Source: Paraburkholderia phenoliruptrix (GTDB taxonomy: Bacteria > Pseudomonadota > Gammaproteobacteria > Burkholderiales > Burkholderiaceae). Taken from it: 64,000 nucleotides of DNA. Positions 36,385 to 45,614 of this stretch are shown here, one piece after another. Within the stretch, counting starts at the first letter, position 1, and each line of letters opens with the position of its first letter. The stretch is from assembly GCF_902859825.1 (NCBI RefSeq), contig NZ_CADIKB010000014.1:1-64000 (forward strand), read 5' to 3'. The position numbers were made by a program, and so were the translations under genes. The notes beneath the pieces were generated by a model, which was not told where the DNA came from, searched no databases, and was given only the letters and a program-made list of their open reading frames with translations.

Positions 36385-37485
36385 TCAGAGTTTGAATGTG
36401 GCGATGCGGGCGCTCGCCGCGCGCCATTCTTCTTCCAGTTGGGCCATCAGCTCGGCCGCGCCGAAGTTCTCGCCACGCGCGCGGCCAAGCGGCGCGCCCT
36501 GCCCCGACCACAGCGACAGATAGTCACCGTTCTGCGCGCGGCCGGCCGTTTGCCGCAATTCCTGCGTCAGGGCATTTTGTACGGGATAGGGCGCGATCTT
36601 CTGCGGGGCGTCGCTCAAACGCTGCATCAGCGGATTGCGGATGCCGCGTGCATGGCGGCCCGTGATGGCGCGCGTCACCGAAGTCGACGTGTCGGAGATA
36701 GAGCGCAGCCGCTCTTTCCATATCTGCGGAATCGCGCTCTCGCGAGAAGTGAGAAACGCCGTGCCCATGACCGCCGCTTGCGCGCCGAGCGCAAGCGCGG
36801 CGACGATGCCGCGTCCGTCCATGATGCCGCCCGCGGCGAGCACCGGCAGTCCGGTTGCGTCGACGAGTTGCGGCACGAGCGCCATGGTGCCGACGAGCGC
36901 TTCTTCAAACGAACCGATGAAGGTGCCGCGATGCGCGCCCGCCTCCGAGCCTTGCGCGGCAATAGCATCAGCGCCCGCGTCGCGCCACGCGACACCTTCG
37001 GCGACATGCGTCGCGGTGCCGATCACATATTGGCCGTTGGCATGCAGCCGCGCGACGTCCTCGCGGGAAAGCAGCCCGAACGTGAAGCTCGCCACCGGCA
37101 CGCGCGATTCGATCAGCGCCTCGAGCTGCGCGCGAAAATCCGGCGCGTAGCGTTCGAGCGGCCGGCCCGGCGGCAAGCCGAGGTCCGCGCGCACCGGGTC
37201 GATGGCCTCCAGCGCGCGGCGCACGGTGGCGTCGTCGGGCGAGGCCGGCTCCAGCACGAACAGATTGACGCCGAACGGACGATCGGTCAGCGCGCGAATC
37301 GCCGCGACGTCGCTGGCAATTTTCTCCGGCGAGAGCGCCGCGCCGGCCAGCGTGCCGAGCCCGCCGCTATTCGACACCGCGGCGACCAGCTCGGGCGTCG
37401 TGGCGCCCGCCATGGGCGCCTGCACGACCGGCACGCGCAAGCCAAAACGCTCGGCAAACGGCGTCACAAAATTGCCTTCACTCAT
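36385..37485 (-). CDS. Nitronate monooxygenase (2-nitropropane dioxygenase family)
   Basis: A 366-aa FMN-dependent TIM-barrel enzyme. Motifs: PVVQAPMAGATTPELVAAVS at the N-terminus, LGTLAGAALSPEKI, the FMN/substrate segment DAIAAQGSEAGAHRGTF with the conserved histidine, and VLAAGGIMDGRGIVAALALG plus AVMGTAFLTSRES for phosphate binding. The reaction is oxidative denitrification of alkyl nitronates. The ATG at 37485 has AAGGAG upstream; an ATG at 37521 is less well placed. It is a single gene, divergent from the hydrolase at 37790. Confidence 0.9.
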   Translation of the reverse strand: MSEGNFVTPFAERFGLRVPVVQAPMAGATTPELVAAVSNSGGLGTLAGAALSPEKIASDVAAIRALTDRPFGVNLFVLEPASPDDATVRRALEAIDPVRADLGLPPGRPLERYAPDFRAQLEALIESRVPVASFTFGLLSREDVARLHANGQYVIGTATHVAEGVAWRDAGADAIAAQGSEAGAHRGTFIGSFEEALVGTMALVPQLVDATGLPVLAAGGIMDGRGIVAALALGAQAAVMGTAFLTSRESAIPQIWKERLRSISDTSTSVTRAITGRHARGIRNPLMQRLSDAPQKIAPYPVQNALTQELRQTAGRAQNGDYLSLWSGQGAPLGRARGENFGAAELMAQLEEEWRAASARIATFKL

Positions 37486-37789
37486 GATCGATTCTCCTTC
37501 GCGCAATCTGCTCGCCATCACGGCGAACCACCACGTTGAACTCTACCGGGGCCGTGCGCAACGGGAAAATGAATTATCGAGAACGTTTCGATCGTCCGAA
37601 GAGATTGCCTCGACGAGCCGCGCCCGACAACGCTTTGAAGGCTGCTCGCAAGGCTCGCGAGGGCCAGCCTGCACCGGCCTTCTTTTGATGGCAAACTGAC
37701 CGCCCGCTTCAGGCATCCGAGCCTCGTGCTTTCAATTCGACTCAACTCGCAGACTCAACTCGCGCGCCCGCGCGACTATGGAGAACACC

Positions 37790-38488
37790 ATGAGCATCAC
37801 TTCCCGATGGATCGACATTCCTGCCGGCAATGACACGTTCGGCGGCTACCTGGCGTTGCCCAAAAGCGGCAAGGGACCGGCCGTCATCATCATTCAGGAA
37901 ATCTTCGGCGTGAACAGCCACATCCGCTCGGTCGCGGACCAATATGCGCAAGACGGCTACATCGCGCTTGCACCTGACGTTTTCTGGCGCGTGCAGCCGC
38001 GCGTCGAGCTGACGTATGAAGGCGCCGACCGCGCGAAGGGCGTCGAGTTGATGCAGAAGCTCAACGCAGACGAAGCCGCCGACGACATCGGCGCCGCAGC
38101 CGCAGCGCTGCGAGCGATGCCCGAAGTCACCGGCAAGATCGCCGCGATCGGCTTCTGCTTCGGCGGACGGCTCGCGTATATGGCGGCGGCGCGCGGCAGC
38201 GTCGACGCGGCCGTCGCCTATTACGGCGGCGGCATTCAGAACCAGCTCGACGAAGCCGCGAAGATCAAGGTGCCGATGCAGTTTCATTACGGCGAACTGG
38301 ACGCGCATATTCCGCTGTCGGCCGTCGGCCAGATTCAGGAGCGCTTTGCGGGCCGCACCGATACCGAGTTTCACATCTATCCGAACGCCGATCACGGCTT
38401 CAACTGTTCGGACCGTGCGTCGTACAACCAGCGCGCCGCCGCGCTCGCGCACGGCCGCACGTTGACGTTCCTCGGCGAGCGGCTGTAA
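37790..38488 (+). CDS. Dienelactone hydrolase family protein
   Basis: A 232-aa alpha/beta hydrolase with the cysteine-nucleophile triad of carboxymethylenebutenolidases: C123 in IGFCFGGR, D171 in GELDAHIP and H202 in NADHGFNC. The protein is soluble and of usual length. The family hydrolyses dienelactone in chloroaromatic degradation, but many members act on other esters. GGAG lies 7 nt before the ATG at 37790. An amidase gene follows 8 bp downstream, so the two form an operon, perhaps for catabolism of an ester/amide compound. Confidence 0.9.
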   Translation: MSITSRWIDIPAGNDTFGGYLALPKSGKGPAVIIIQEIFGVNSHIRSVADQYAQDGYIALAPDVFWRVQPRVELTYEGADRAKGVELMQKLNADEAADDIGAAAAALRAMPEVTGKIAAIGFCFGGRLAYMAAARGSVDAAVAYYGGGIQNQLDEAAKIKVPMQFHYGELDAHIPLSAVGQIQERFAGRTDTEFHIYPNADHGFNCSDRASYNQRAAALAHGRTLTFLGERL

Positions 38489-38496
38489 ATGATGCA

Positions 38497-40089
38497 ATGG
38501 GCGCGGTTCATCACGGCCGCGCTCGCGACGTCCCGCACCCAACATCCGACAGCGAGGCTCCACCCGCCGTGCTATCCGACTATCTTGCCCATGACGCTCT
38601 CGGCCTCGCCGAACTCGTGCGCACTCGCCAAGCCAGCGCGCGTGAGCTGCTCGACACGGCCATTTCGCGCGCGGAGGCGGTCAATCCGGCGATCAACGCG
38701 ATTGTGCTGAAGGACTATGAGGCGGCCCGCGAACGCGCGTCGCATTACGACGCGAGGAATGTCGACGGCGCACACGCCGACGGCCTGCTAGCCACGCACA
38801 GCGCGCTCGCCGGCGTGCCGTACCTGATCAAGGATCTCGGCGCCCCGGTCGCCGGCCTGCCGATGACGATGGGCAGCCGCCACTACCGCCACTTCATTCC
38901 CGCCGACGACGCGCCGGTGGTCGCGCTCGCCAAGGCAGCGGGTCTCAACATCTTCGGCAAGACGAGCACGTCGGAGCTCGGCCAGATGCCTTATACGGAG
39001 CCCGAACTATTCGGCGCGTGCCGCAATCCGTGGAATCTCGACCATACGCCGGGCGGCTCCAGCGGCGGCGCGGCGGCGGCCGTCGCCGCCGGCGTGGTGC
39101 CGCTCGCGCATGCGTCGGACGGCGGCGGCTCGATCCGTATTCCCGCCTCGTGTTGCGGCCTCTTCGGGCTCAAGCCGTCGCGCGGGCGCGTGCCGCGCAT
39201 ACCCGCTGCGGTCGCGGCGGGCGAACTCGGTGTCGACCACGCCGTCTCGCGCAGCGTGCGCGACAGTGCGTTGTTGCTGGACCTGCTTGCAGGCAACGCG
39301 GACCGTCCGCTCGGCGCCCCAGACACGTTCCTCGGCGCGAGCCGCGAGCCGTGCACACCGTTGAATATCGCCTACGTCACCGAGCCGATGCTCGCCCCCT
39401 CGCTTTCCGCCGACGCGCGCGCCGCGCTCGACGATGCCGCGCAACTGGCCAGCTCGCTGGGTCATCGCATCGAGCCGATTTCGCTCGGCATCGATTTCGC
39501 GGCGGTCCGTCACGCGTTTCTCACGCTGTGGTCCGTCACGGCAGAAGACCTCGTGCTGAACGCCGAGCGCATCACCGGACGCAAGCCGCTGCGCGAGGAG
39601 TTCGAAATCTCGACATGGGCGATGGCGCACGTGGGCCGCAAGCTCGGTGAGCGCGGCCTACCGGGTGCGCTCGAAGAACAGCGCCGCATCACCGAACGTC
39701 TGACCGATCTGTTGAGCCGCTACGACGTGATCCTGTGCGCGACGCTCGCAGGCGCGCCCATCAAGATCGGCGAGATGCAGCCGACGCCGGCCGAACGCAT
39801 GCAGATGCGCGCGGTCAGCGCCATGCCGCTCGAACCGCTGATGAAGAAGCTGCTTGCGGAGGCGTCGAACAAGGCCTTTGCGTGGGCGGGCTGCACCGAA
39901 CTGTTCAATCTGAGCGGCCAGCCGGCCATGTCGATCCCGCTTTACTGGAATGCCCGCGGACTGCCCATCGGCGTCCAGTTCGCGGCGCGCGACGGCGGCG
40001 AAGCGACGCTGCTGCGCCTCGCCGCGCAACTGGAGGCCGCGCGGCCCTGGTTCGACAAACGGCCGCCGCTCATGAAGGCGCGCAGCTAG
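38497..40089 (+). CDS. Amidase signature-family enzyme
   Basis: A 530-aa amidase with the Ser-cisSer-Lys triad: K112 in YLIKDLG, the GGSSGG segment (187-191) and S212 in [12 protein letters not shown]. The family hydrolyses C-N bonds of varied amides; the substrate is not readable. The N-terminal ~25 residues look unlike the family, so the GTG at 38569 may be the real start. It directly follows the dienelactone hydrolase gene, and a strong terminator stands downstream. There is no GatB/GatC context, so it is a catabolic amidase and not GatA. Confidence 0.9.
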   Translation: MGAVHHGRARDVPHPTSDSEAPPAVLSDYLAHDALGLAELVRTRQASARELLDTAISRAEAVNPAINAIVLKDYEAARERASHYDARNVDGAHADGLLATHSALAGVPYLIKDLGAPVAGLPMTMGSRHYRHFIPADDAPVVALAKAAGLNIFGKTSTSELGQMPYTEPELFGACRNPWNLDHTPGGSSGGAAAAVAAGVVPLAHASDGGGSIRIPASCCGLFGLKPSRGRVPRIPAAVAAGELGVDHAVSRSVRDSALLLDLLAGNADRPLGAPDTFLGASREPCTPLNIAYVTEPMLAPSLSADARAALDDAAQLASSLGHRIEPISLGIDFAAVRHAFLTLWSVTAEDLVLNAERITGRKPLREEFEISTWAMAHVGRKLGERGLPGALEEQRRITERLTDLLSRYDVILCATLAGAPIKIGEMQPTPAERMQMRAVSAMPLEPLMKKLLAEASNKAFAWAGCTELFNLSGQPAMSIPLYWNARGLPIGVQFAARDGGEATLLRLAAQLEAARPWFDKRPPLMKARS

Positions 40090-40111
40090 GCCTGTTTTTG
40101 AGCCACAAAAC

Positions 40112-40145
40112 AACGCCTGCCGCGCGCGGCGGCAGGCGCTTTTTC
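40112..40145 (+). terminator. Intrinsic terminator after the amidase gene
   Basis: ACGCCTGCC... and ...GGCAGGCGC pair over a CG-rich stem with a short loop, followed by TTTTTC. It lies about 25 bp past the stop. Confidence 0.85.
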
Positions 40146-40182
40146 GGGGGTTCGTCTGCGGAACGCCGTCATGTTGCAGCGC

Positions 40183-40230
40183 ACATGAGCCGCAACATCA
40201 ACGGCAACATGAGTCGCAACATGAGCGCAG
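40183..40230. repeat. Tandem array, four 12-bp units
   Basis: The units are ACATGAGCCGCA, ACATCAACGGCA, ACATGAGTCGCA and ACATGAGCGCAG, in strict 12-bp register. The array lies just downstream of the minus-strand HiPIP gene, a placement like the array near 36.2 kb. Confidence 0.8.
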
Positions 40231-40246
40231 CGCGGCAGACGCGCGA

Positions 40247-40558
40247 TCAGGCCTTCTTGTTATAGGCGCTGCACCAGCCCTTGGCCGCGACCTGTTTACC
40301 GGCGAACATCGGACACGGCGCATAGGCATCGCCTGCCTTGCCCTGATAGAAGCTGCAGTTGCCGCAGTCCTGCCCCGGTGCGTACTTCGCGAACTTGGCC
40401 TTGTCCACCTTGCTGGCGTCTTCCTTGTAGCCGAGCGCCTGGGCGGTCGGATCGCTTTCGGCGACCTTCGGCGCGTCCGCGAACGCCTGGCGGGAAAGCG
40501 CGAGCGACGAGGCAACGCCGATACTGGAAATCAAAAACGTACGACGGGAAGCTTTCAT
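40247..40558 (-). CDS. High-potential iron-sulfur protein (HiPIP)
   Basis: A 103-aa precursor with a Tat signal (SRRTFLISS followed by a hydrophobic stretch, cleavage near AFA-DA). The ~75-aa mature part carries the four [4Fe-4S] cysteines: DCGNCSFYQG (two), APCPMF and KGWCSAY. HiPIPs are periplasmic electron carriers for oxidases or photosynthetic reaction centres. It is monocistronic, facing away from the amidase. Length and cysteine spacing are usual. Confidence 0.92.
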   Translation of the reverse strand: MKASRRTFLISSIGVASSLALSRQAFADAPKVAESDPTAQALGYKEDASKVDKAKFAKYAPGQDCGNCSFYQGKAGDAYAPCPMFAGKQVAAKGWCSAYNKKA

Positions 40559-40721
40559 GGGGACTCACTCCATTTATATTGAACTGATCGCCGTTCTGAT
40601 GACAGCGGTCCCCAAGCATAGCAACGAAGCCGGCGAAAGTGACGGGTCAAATGATAGAGATAAGCGAATCGCTACGACTTCGCACCGTTCTGCATGACGC
40701 GTGACGCATGACCAAGCCCGC

Positions 40722-41828
40722 TCACGCGCGTCCGCTCAGTTCGCAGACCCGCTGCGCGATGGCGAGCGAGGCAGTCAACCCCGGCGACTCGATGCCGAAC
40801 AGATTGACGAGTCCGCGCACGCCATGCGCGGCCGGCCCCTGAATGACGAAGTCGGCGGCGGGTTCGCCGGGGCCCGAGAGTTTCGGACGAATGCCCGCAT
40901 ACGCGGGCTGCAACGCGTTGTCCGGCAGTGCGGGCCAATACGCGCGAATCGCCGCGTAAAAAGATTCGGCGCGCTGCGGATCGACGTCGTAATTGATGGC
41001 GTCGACCCATTCGACGTCCGGGCCGAAACGCGCCTGCCCGCCGAGGTCGATGGTCAGATGCACGCCGAGTCCCGCTTCGTTCGGCATCGGATAAATCAGG
41101 CGGCTGAACGGCGCGCGTCCCGAGATGCTGAAGTAGTTGCCGCGCGCAAGATAAAGCGGCGGAACGTGGCGCGCGTCGAGTCCGCGGATGCTGCGCGCGA
41201 GCGCATTCGCATGCAGCCCCGCGCTGTTGATCACGCACGCGGCGCTGATCGTGGCTGGCGCGGCGCCGCCCACCTTGATGACGAAACGGCCATTGCCGGC
41301 CTCGATTGATTCGACGGGCGAGTGAAACGCAAACACCGCGCCGTCGCGTTCGGCATCGCCCTGCAACGCCAGCATCAATTGATGACTGTCGACAATGCCC
41401 GTCTGCGGCGAGAACACCGCCGCAACGCATTCGAGCGCTGGCTCGAGCGCCTGCGCCTCGCTGCCGGAAATGCGCATCAGGTCGAGCACGCCGTTTTCGC
41501 GGCCCTTGTGCATGAGGCCGTCGAGCTGCGGAATCTGATTGTTCGACGTCGCAACGAGCAGCTTGCCGCAGCGCGCATGCGGCACGTGCCGCTCCACGCA
41601 ATAGTCGTAGAGCATCTCACGGCCCCGCACGCACAGCGTGGCCTTCAACGAGCCGCGCGGATAGTAGATGCCGGCGTGAATCACCTCGCTGTTGCGCGAA
41701 CTCGTGCCCACGCCGATCGCCTCGGCGGCTTCCAGCACGATCACTTCGCGCCCGCGCGCCGCCAGCGCACGCGCTACCGCGAGCCCGACCACGCCCGCGC
41801 CGACCACCACACATTCGATCTGATCCAT
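40722..41828 (-). CDS. FAD-dependent oxidoreductase, L-2-hydroxyglutarate oxidase (LhgO)-like
   Basis: A 368-aa DAO-family flavoenzyme. The N-terminal [16 protein letters not shown] is the Rossmann dinucleotide site, followed by [21 protein letters not shown], typical of LhgO-like proteins. Later parts are [12 protein letters not shown] and the C-terminal [15 protein letters not shown] near the flavin. LhgO oxidises L-2-hydroxyglutarate to 2-oxoglutarate and passes electrons to quinone; relatives act on other hydroxy acids. GAGGGA is just before the ATG at 41828. No partner gene is next to it. Confidence 0.87.
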   Translation of the reverse strand: MDQIECVVVGAGVVGLAVARALAARGREVIVLEAAEAIGVGTSSRNSEVIHAGIYYPRGSLKATLCVRGREMLYDYCVERHVPHARCGKLLVATSNNQIPQLDGLMHKGRENGVLDLMRISGSEAQALEPALECVAAVFSPQTGIVDSHQLMLALQGDAERDGAVFAFHSPVESIEAGNGRFVIKVGGAAPATISAACVINSAGLHANALARSIRGLDARHVPPLYLARGNYFSISGRAPFSRLIYPMPNEAGLGVHLTIDLGGQARFGPDVEWVDAINYDVDPQRAESFYAAIRAYWPALPDNALQPAYAGIRPKLSGPGEPAADFVIQGPAAHGVRGLVNLFGIESPGLTASLAIAQRVCELSGRA

Positions 41829-42129
41829 GTCCCTCGACGCAGCCGACTTCGCCGCGCGCCGCCTCGTTCATCCATGTAGATGGCCAGCATGCGGCCAACG
41901 AGCGCCCGTCACCGCTCGCTGCCGAACGCACTGCCGTTTTGCAGCGGGTTTGCAACGGTTTTGCAACCGCCGCCTGAAATTGTACGACGGCGCACAGACG
42001 GCGATGCGCAGCGCGGTGTCAGGCCGTGTCGCGCGGTGTCGCGCCGTGTGGCGCGGCGTCAGGCCGTCTCACGCCGCGGGCATCGTGCCGGGATTCGCCA
42101 CATGGGCCGCGGCAATGACCCACGGTTGC
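41829..42129. other. Intergenic stretch with a 10-bp tandem array
   Basis: About 300 bp between the start of the oxidoreductase gene and the end of the AAA+ gene. It holds the GC-rich array at 42011-42070 and no gene. Confidence 0.5.
42011..42070. repeat. GC-rich tandem array, six 10-bp units
   Basis: The units are GCGCGGTGTC, AGGCCGTGTC, GCGCGGTGTC, GCGCCGTGTG, GCGCGGCGTC and AGGCCGTCTC. Units 1 and 3 are identical and units 2 and 6 nearly so, which suggests an underlying 20-bp dimer. It is near the end of the minus-strand AAA+ gene. Confidence 0.75.
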
Positions 42130-43107
42130 TCAGAAGCCGATCGGCCGGCGCCGGTTGCCAAAATCGAGCCGTATGTCGCCGCCGCCGATTTCGTCGCGCC
42201 CGTCAATTCGCGCGGCGCCGAAGCCGTTCAGAATGGCCCGCCGCATTTCGCGCGGCGACGCGTTCTTGAGCGCGTCGAGCGCGGCGTCGCCGAGCAGCTC
42301 CGGAAACCGCAGACCCCACGTGTGCGCGCCGCGAATTTCCGTGTAGATGGACTGCGCGATGCGGCGCGCGCCGTCACGGTCGGGCGGCGGAATTTCATAC
42401 ACGTTCATCCGGTTCAGGATCGGCTCGGGAATCGAGCGCTCGTCGTTCGCCGTGGCGATCCAGATCACATGGCCGGCATTGATCGGAATCTCGGCGAATT
42501 CGTCGATGAAAGTCTGCGCCGTGTCGTGCTCCAGCAGCGCGTACAACGCGCCGAGCGGATCGTATTGCGAGTCGCCGGTGGCCTTGTCGATTTCGTCGAC
42601 GGTAATGACCGGGTTCGCGTAGCTGCCGTTCACGAGCGCGTCGAAGACCTTACCCGGCTTGGCGTTTTTCCATTGCGACGACGCGCCCGAAAGAATCCAC
42701 CCGGCCGTCAACGAACTCATCGCGACGTATTGATAAGCCGTGCCGAGCAGGCGCGCTAACTGCTTCGCGAAATGCGTCTTGCCGATGCCGGGGTCGCCGA
42801 GCAGCAGGATCGGCATCAATTCGAGGCGGTCCTCGGTCTCGAGACAGAGCGCGACCTGTTTGCGGATGTCGTCGAGCGGGTCGGCGAAGTTGGGCAGCGC
42901 GCCGATCAGATCGTCGATGGACGGCATGCGGTTCGGCTTCACGCAGAAGCGCAGATTGCCGGTTTTCAGCATCTTTTCGTAGGTGGTGCGCAACGCGTCG
43001 TTTGCGCCCTCGCTGAGGTCGTTCAGCGCGGTCTCGACCTGATCGAGGTCGTACACCTGACTGAACGATGCCACGGCGATTTCCTGTTTGACCATTGCTG
43101 TTGTCAT
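42130..43107 (-). CDS. AAA+ ATPase (Lon-like ATPase domain only)
   Basis: A 325-aa protein with one AAA+ module: Walker A GDPGIGKTHFAKQ, Walker B VITVDEIDKA, sensor 1 IWIATANDERSIP, an arginine-finger region NRMNVYEIPPPDRDG, and sensor 2 in ASPREMRRAIL. The spacing resembles the ATPase part of Lon, but no protease domain follows. The N-terminal ~60 residues form a helical segment. It is single and carries no obvious partner gene, so it may be a stand-alone chaperone or unfoldase. ATG 43107 follows a GGGGTGAG ribosome site; ATG 43095 is an alternative. Confidence 0.85.
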   Translation of the reverse strand: MTTAMVKQEIAVASFSQVYDLDQVETALNDLSEGANDALRTTYEKMLKTGNLRFCVKPNRMPSIDDLIGALPNFADPLDDIRKQVALCLETEDRLELMPILLLGDPGIGKTHFAKQLARLLGTAYQYVAMSSLTAGWILSGASSQWKNAKPGKVFDALVNGSYANPVITVDEIDKATGDSQYDPLGALYALLEHDTAQTFIDEFAEIPINAGHVIWIATANDERSIPEPILNRMNVYEIPPPDRDGARRIAQSIYTEIRGAHTWGLRFPELLGDAALDALKNASPREMRRAILNGFGAARIDGRDEIGGGDIRLDFGNRRRPIGF

Positions 43108-43396
43108 TGCTCACCCCGTTTGGCTGGCCTTGCTGGCGGCATCCGCTGGACGCCGTTTCAAGTCCAGTTTAACGAGGACAGATCGGCACGCAAGCCAGCA
43201 GTCATGCGGCTCTGCTGCTAACGAACGAGTCGGACGGCGACGCGCGGGGCCCGGCGGCAGGGATTCCCGGCGCGCGTCGAAATGCATTGTTGCTGAACCC
43301 GGCCCTGTTTAACGTGTCAGAAAAAGGGTTCCGCTCATCAGGCGTAAGATGACCCTCTGACCAGGCTGCCGGACGCAGTCACCGGAGATGTGTTCT

Positions 43397-43954
43397 ATGT
43401 GGAAAACCAGTATCGCGGCTGTCCTGCTCGGCACTTCGTTGCTTGCGCAGGCACAACAACGGCCGTCGCAGCAGGTCGTGCAGTGGGAGCTGCAGGTGTT
43501 GCGCGACGGCCAGCAGATCGATACGTTCGGCGGCACCACCACGGTCGGCCAGGCGCGCACGGACACGCATCACACGGTCGTGCAGCATAACGTCGGCTGC
43601 AAGGATCAGCCGGCAGGCAGTATCGACCTGTCGCGCACGCTGACGGTGTCGCCGTTGCGCGCGGACGGCAACGAAGTGACGCTCTCCATCGAGGCGCAGG
43701 AAACCCTGGAGGATCCCGCCGCGCGCCAGACCGACACCGGCTGCAAGCTGCCGCCGCAGCCCCGCCAGGTGAGCGCGAGCCATCCGGGCCTGAAGGTGAC
43801 GGCGGGTCAATGGACAAACTGGACGATCGTCGACAAGGATCCGACGCTCGTCTACCGCGTGCGGGCTAGCCTGACGAATGGCGCGAACGGCACCGTCGCC
43901 GCTAGCACAACCGGCGCCGCCAGTGCGGCCACTGCGGCCAGCGCGGCAAAGTGA
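43397..43954 (+). CDS. Secreted hypothetical protein
   Basis: A 185-aa precursor with signal peptide MWKTSIAAVLLGTSLLAQA. The mature part is beta-rich (VVQWELQVLRDGQQIDTF, LTVSPLRADGNEVTLSIEAQE) with two cysteines (VGCKDQ, TGCKLP) that could form a disulfide bond, and ends in an Ala/Thr-rich low-complexity tail. GGAG 9 nt upstream favours the ATG at 43397 over one at 43388. I do not recognise the family; the layout is that of a small periplasmic beta-sandwich protein. Confidence 0.75.
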   Translation: MWKTSIAAVLLGTSLLAQAQQRPSQQVVQWELQVLRDGQQIDTFGGTTTVGQARTDTHHTVVQHNVGCKDQPAGSIDLSRTLTVSPLRADGNEVTLSIEAQETLEDPAARQTDTGCKLPPQPRQVSASHPGLKVTAGQWTNWTIVDKDPTLVYRVRASLTNGANGTVAASTTGAASAATAASAAK

Positions 43955-44096
43955 ACAGCGGCGGAGGAGCTGCATACGAACTGCGGTCAAGCCGTAAGCG
44001 AAAGGTTGAAAAGCGAAGCAAAAGCGCCAACCTGAACGTCGCACGAACAACGCACGAATACTCGAAGCCCCGAAAACAGAACGTGGATAACGCGGC

Positions 44097-44894
44097 ATGC
44101 GAAACCCCGAAGAATTGATCCGCGAAAGCGCAGCACCTAAAGATTTCGTGGCGGTGAGCTGGAACCTGCACAAGGGCCGCACGCCGCTCGGCTTTCAGGC
44201 CTGGCAGGCCATGCAGCGCTGGGTTCAGTCGACCCACGCAGACGCCTATTTCCTGCAGGAAGCGATGGCGCGCCGCATGCCGTCGCCCGTCCTCGCGAGC
44301 AGCTTCGGCGCGCCCGTCACCGATCCTCTGAACGATGTCTGGCATTGCCAGGCGACCGAAATCGCGCGGGCGCTGCAGCTCGAAATCGCGCTCGGGCCGA
44401 ACGTGTTCAAGCCGTCGTGGCGGCACGGCAATGCGATCCTGTCGCCGCATCCGCTGGATCTGGGCGGACGGTGGGACATTTCCGCGCATCGCTTCGAAAA
44501 ACGCGGGTTGCTGGTCGCGCGCGCGACTTTCGGCGGCCACTCGGTCACATTGCTGTGCGCGCACCTCGCGCTGACGCGCTCGGCGCGCCTGCGTCAGATG
44601 AACTGGATCGCCCACTGGATCACGAAGGAAGCGCCGGACGGCCCGCTCGTGCTGGCCGGCGATTTCAACGACTGGCGCAACGACTCGGTGCCGCTTTTCG
44701 CCGAGCACGGCCTGCAGGAAGTCGCCACACTGCTCGGCGAATCGGGGCGCACGTTCCCGGCATTTTCGCCCGCGCTTGCGCTCGACAAGATGTTCGTGCG
44801 CGGCATGAAACCGGTCGAGTGGATCCAGCCGACGCAGGAAACCGCATGGCTGTCGGATCACTTGCCGTATATGGCGCGGCTGCGCGTGGAGTGA
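44097..44894 (+). CDS. Endonuclease/exonuclease/phosphatase (EEP) family protein
   Basis: A 265-aa EEP/DNase I-like hydrolase with the family's metal and catalytic motifs: VSWNLHKG, YFLQEA, HGNAILSPHP, CAHLALTRSARLRQ, VLAGDFNDW and a final WLSDHLPYMA. Such proteins cut DNA or phospholipid/phosphodiester head groups using Mg2+. No signal peptide is visible, so it is cytosolic. The substrate cannot be told. It follows the secreted hypothetical gene with a 142-bp gap. Confidence 0.88.
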   Translation: MRNPEELIRESAAPKDFVAVSWNLHKGRTPLGFQAWQAMQRWVQSTHADAYFLQEAMARRMPSPVLASSFGAPVTDPLNDVWHCQATEIARALQLEIALGPNVFKPSWRHGNAILSPHPLDLGGRWDISAHRFEKRGLLVARATFGGHSVTLLCAHLALTRSARLRQMNWIAHWITKEAPDGPLVLAGDFNDWRNDSVPLFAEHGLQEVATLLGESGRTFPAFSPALALDKMFVRGMKPVEWIQPTQETAWLSDHLPYMARLRVE

Positions 44895-45614
44895 TGGCGC
44901 TGAATGCGCGCCGCGCCGAATCGCGCAGGGGCGCTGCCATCGCGTCTTTGTAAGTGCGATTGCGTCCGGAACGTCCGAACGGGCTGACTGAGAACCACGT
45001 AACAACCGCGGCTCGGTGCACCGCGGCTTCGAACATCCGCTTCGCCGCAGCTTCCCCGCTGGGCTTCGGCACACCGCCATGCGCCTGCCGTTGGCGCATT
45101 TCCCCGAGTGTTTGCCTGCTTTAGTGGCAGGGTCTATGCTGCGCCGCACGGCAGCTTTGGGTATCATCCTGAAAATGCTGCCCACGCGGCGCGCCTACCC
45201 GGCGCCAGCCGGACAGCCGGTGGCTGCCGCCCTGCGCGGCCCTCGCCCTTCGCCGTACCCTTGGTGACGCGCGGCTGCAATCACGCCAGGTACTTTCCGT
45301 CGCCAGTCGTAACTGGAATCCGACGGACCCGGCGCCGACGCTTCCAGCACCGGTAACCCGCTTGACGAGCTTGACGAGCGCCGCCTGGCAACAGCCGCTC
45401 GACCGCATCATTCGCTTTTGAATTGCGTTTTTTGATTTGCGTTTCTGATCTGCTTTCTCGCGCTCAATCGCCGCGCCTCGGGCCGTCGGCAGCGGGCGCG
45501 GTAAAATAACGGATTGCGCGCCGTTCCCGCTCGCGGGCGAGCGCAGCATTGCCCTTGCCGTGCCGGCCGGCTTGAACGACTGGCCGCCTTTGTTTTCGCA
45601 CTATCCACGAAGCC
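44895..45614. other. Long intergenic stretch without a convincing gene
   Basis: About 720 bp. Several open frames occur on both strands, but they are Arg/Ala/Pro-rich products of GC-rich DNA without ribosome sites. A short direct repeat (GCTTGACGA twice, near 45,360-45,380) and a T-rich patch (45,420-45,460) are present. The fpr promoter should lie near 45,500. The size suggests a decayed gene or an undetected small RNA. Confidence 0.4.

Noticed and set aside
38497..40089. GatA subunit of the Glu-tRNA amidotransferase
   Set aside because: The amidase triad is shared, but gatB/gatC are absent and the partner gene is a dienelactone hydrolase, so a catabolic amidase is more likely.
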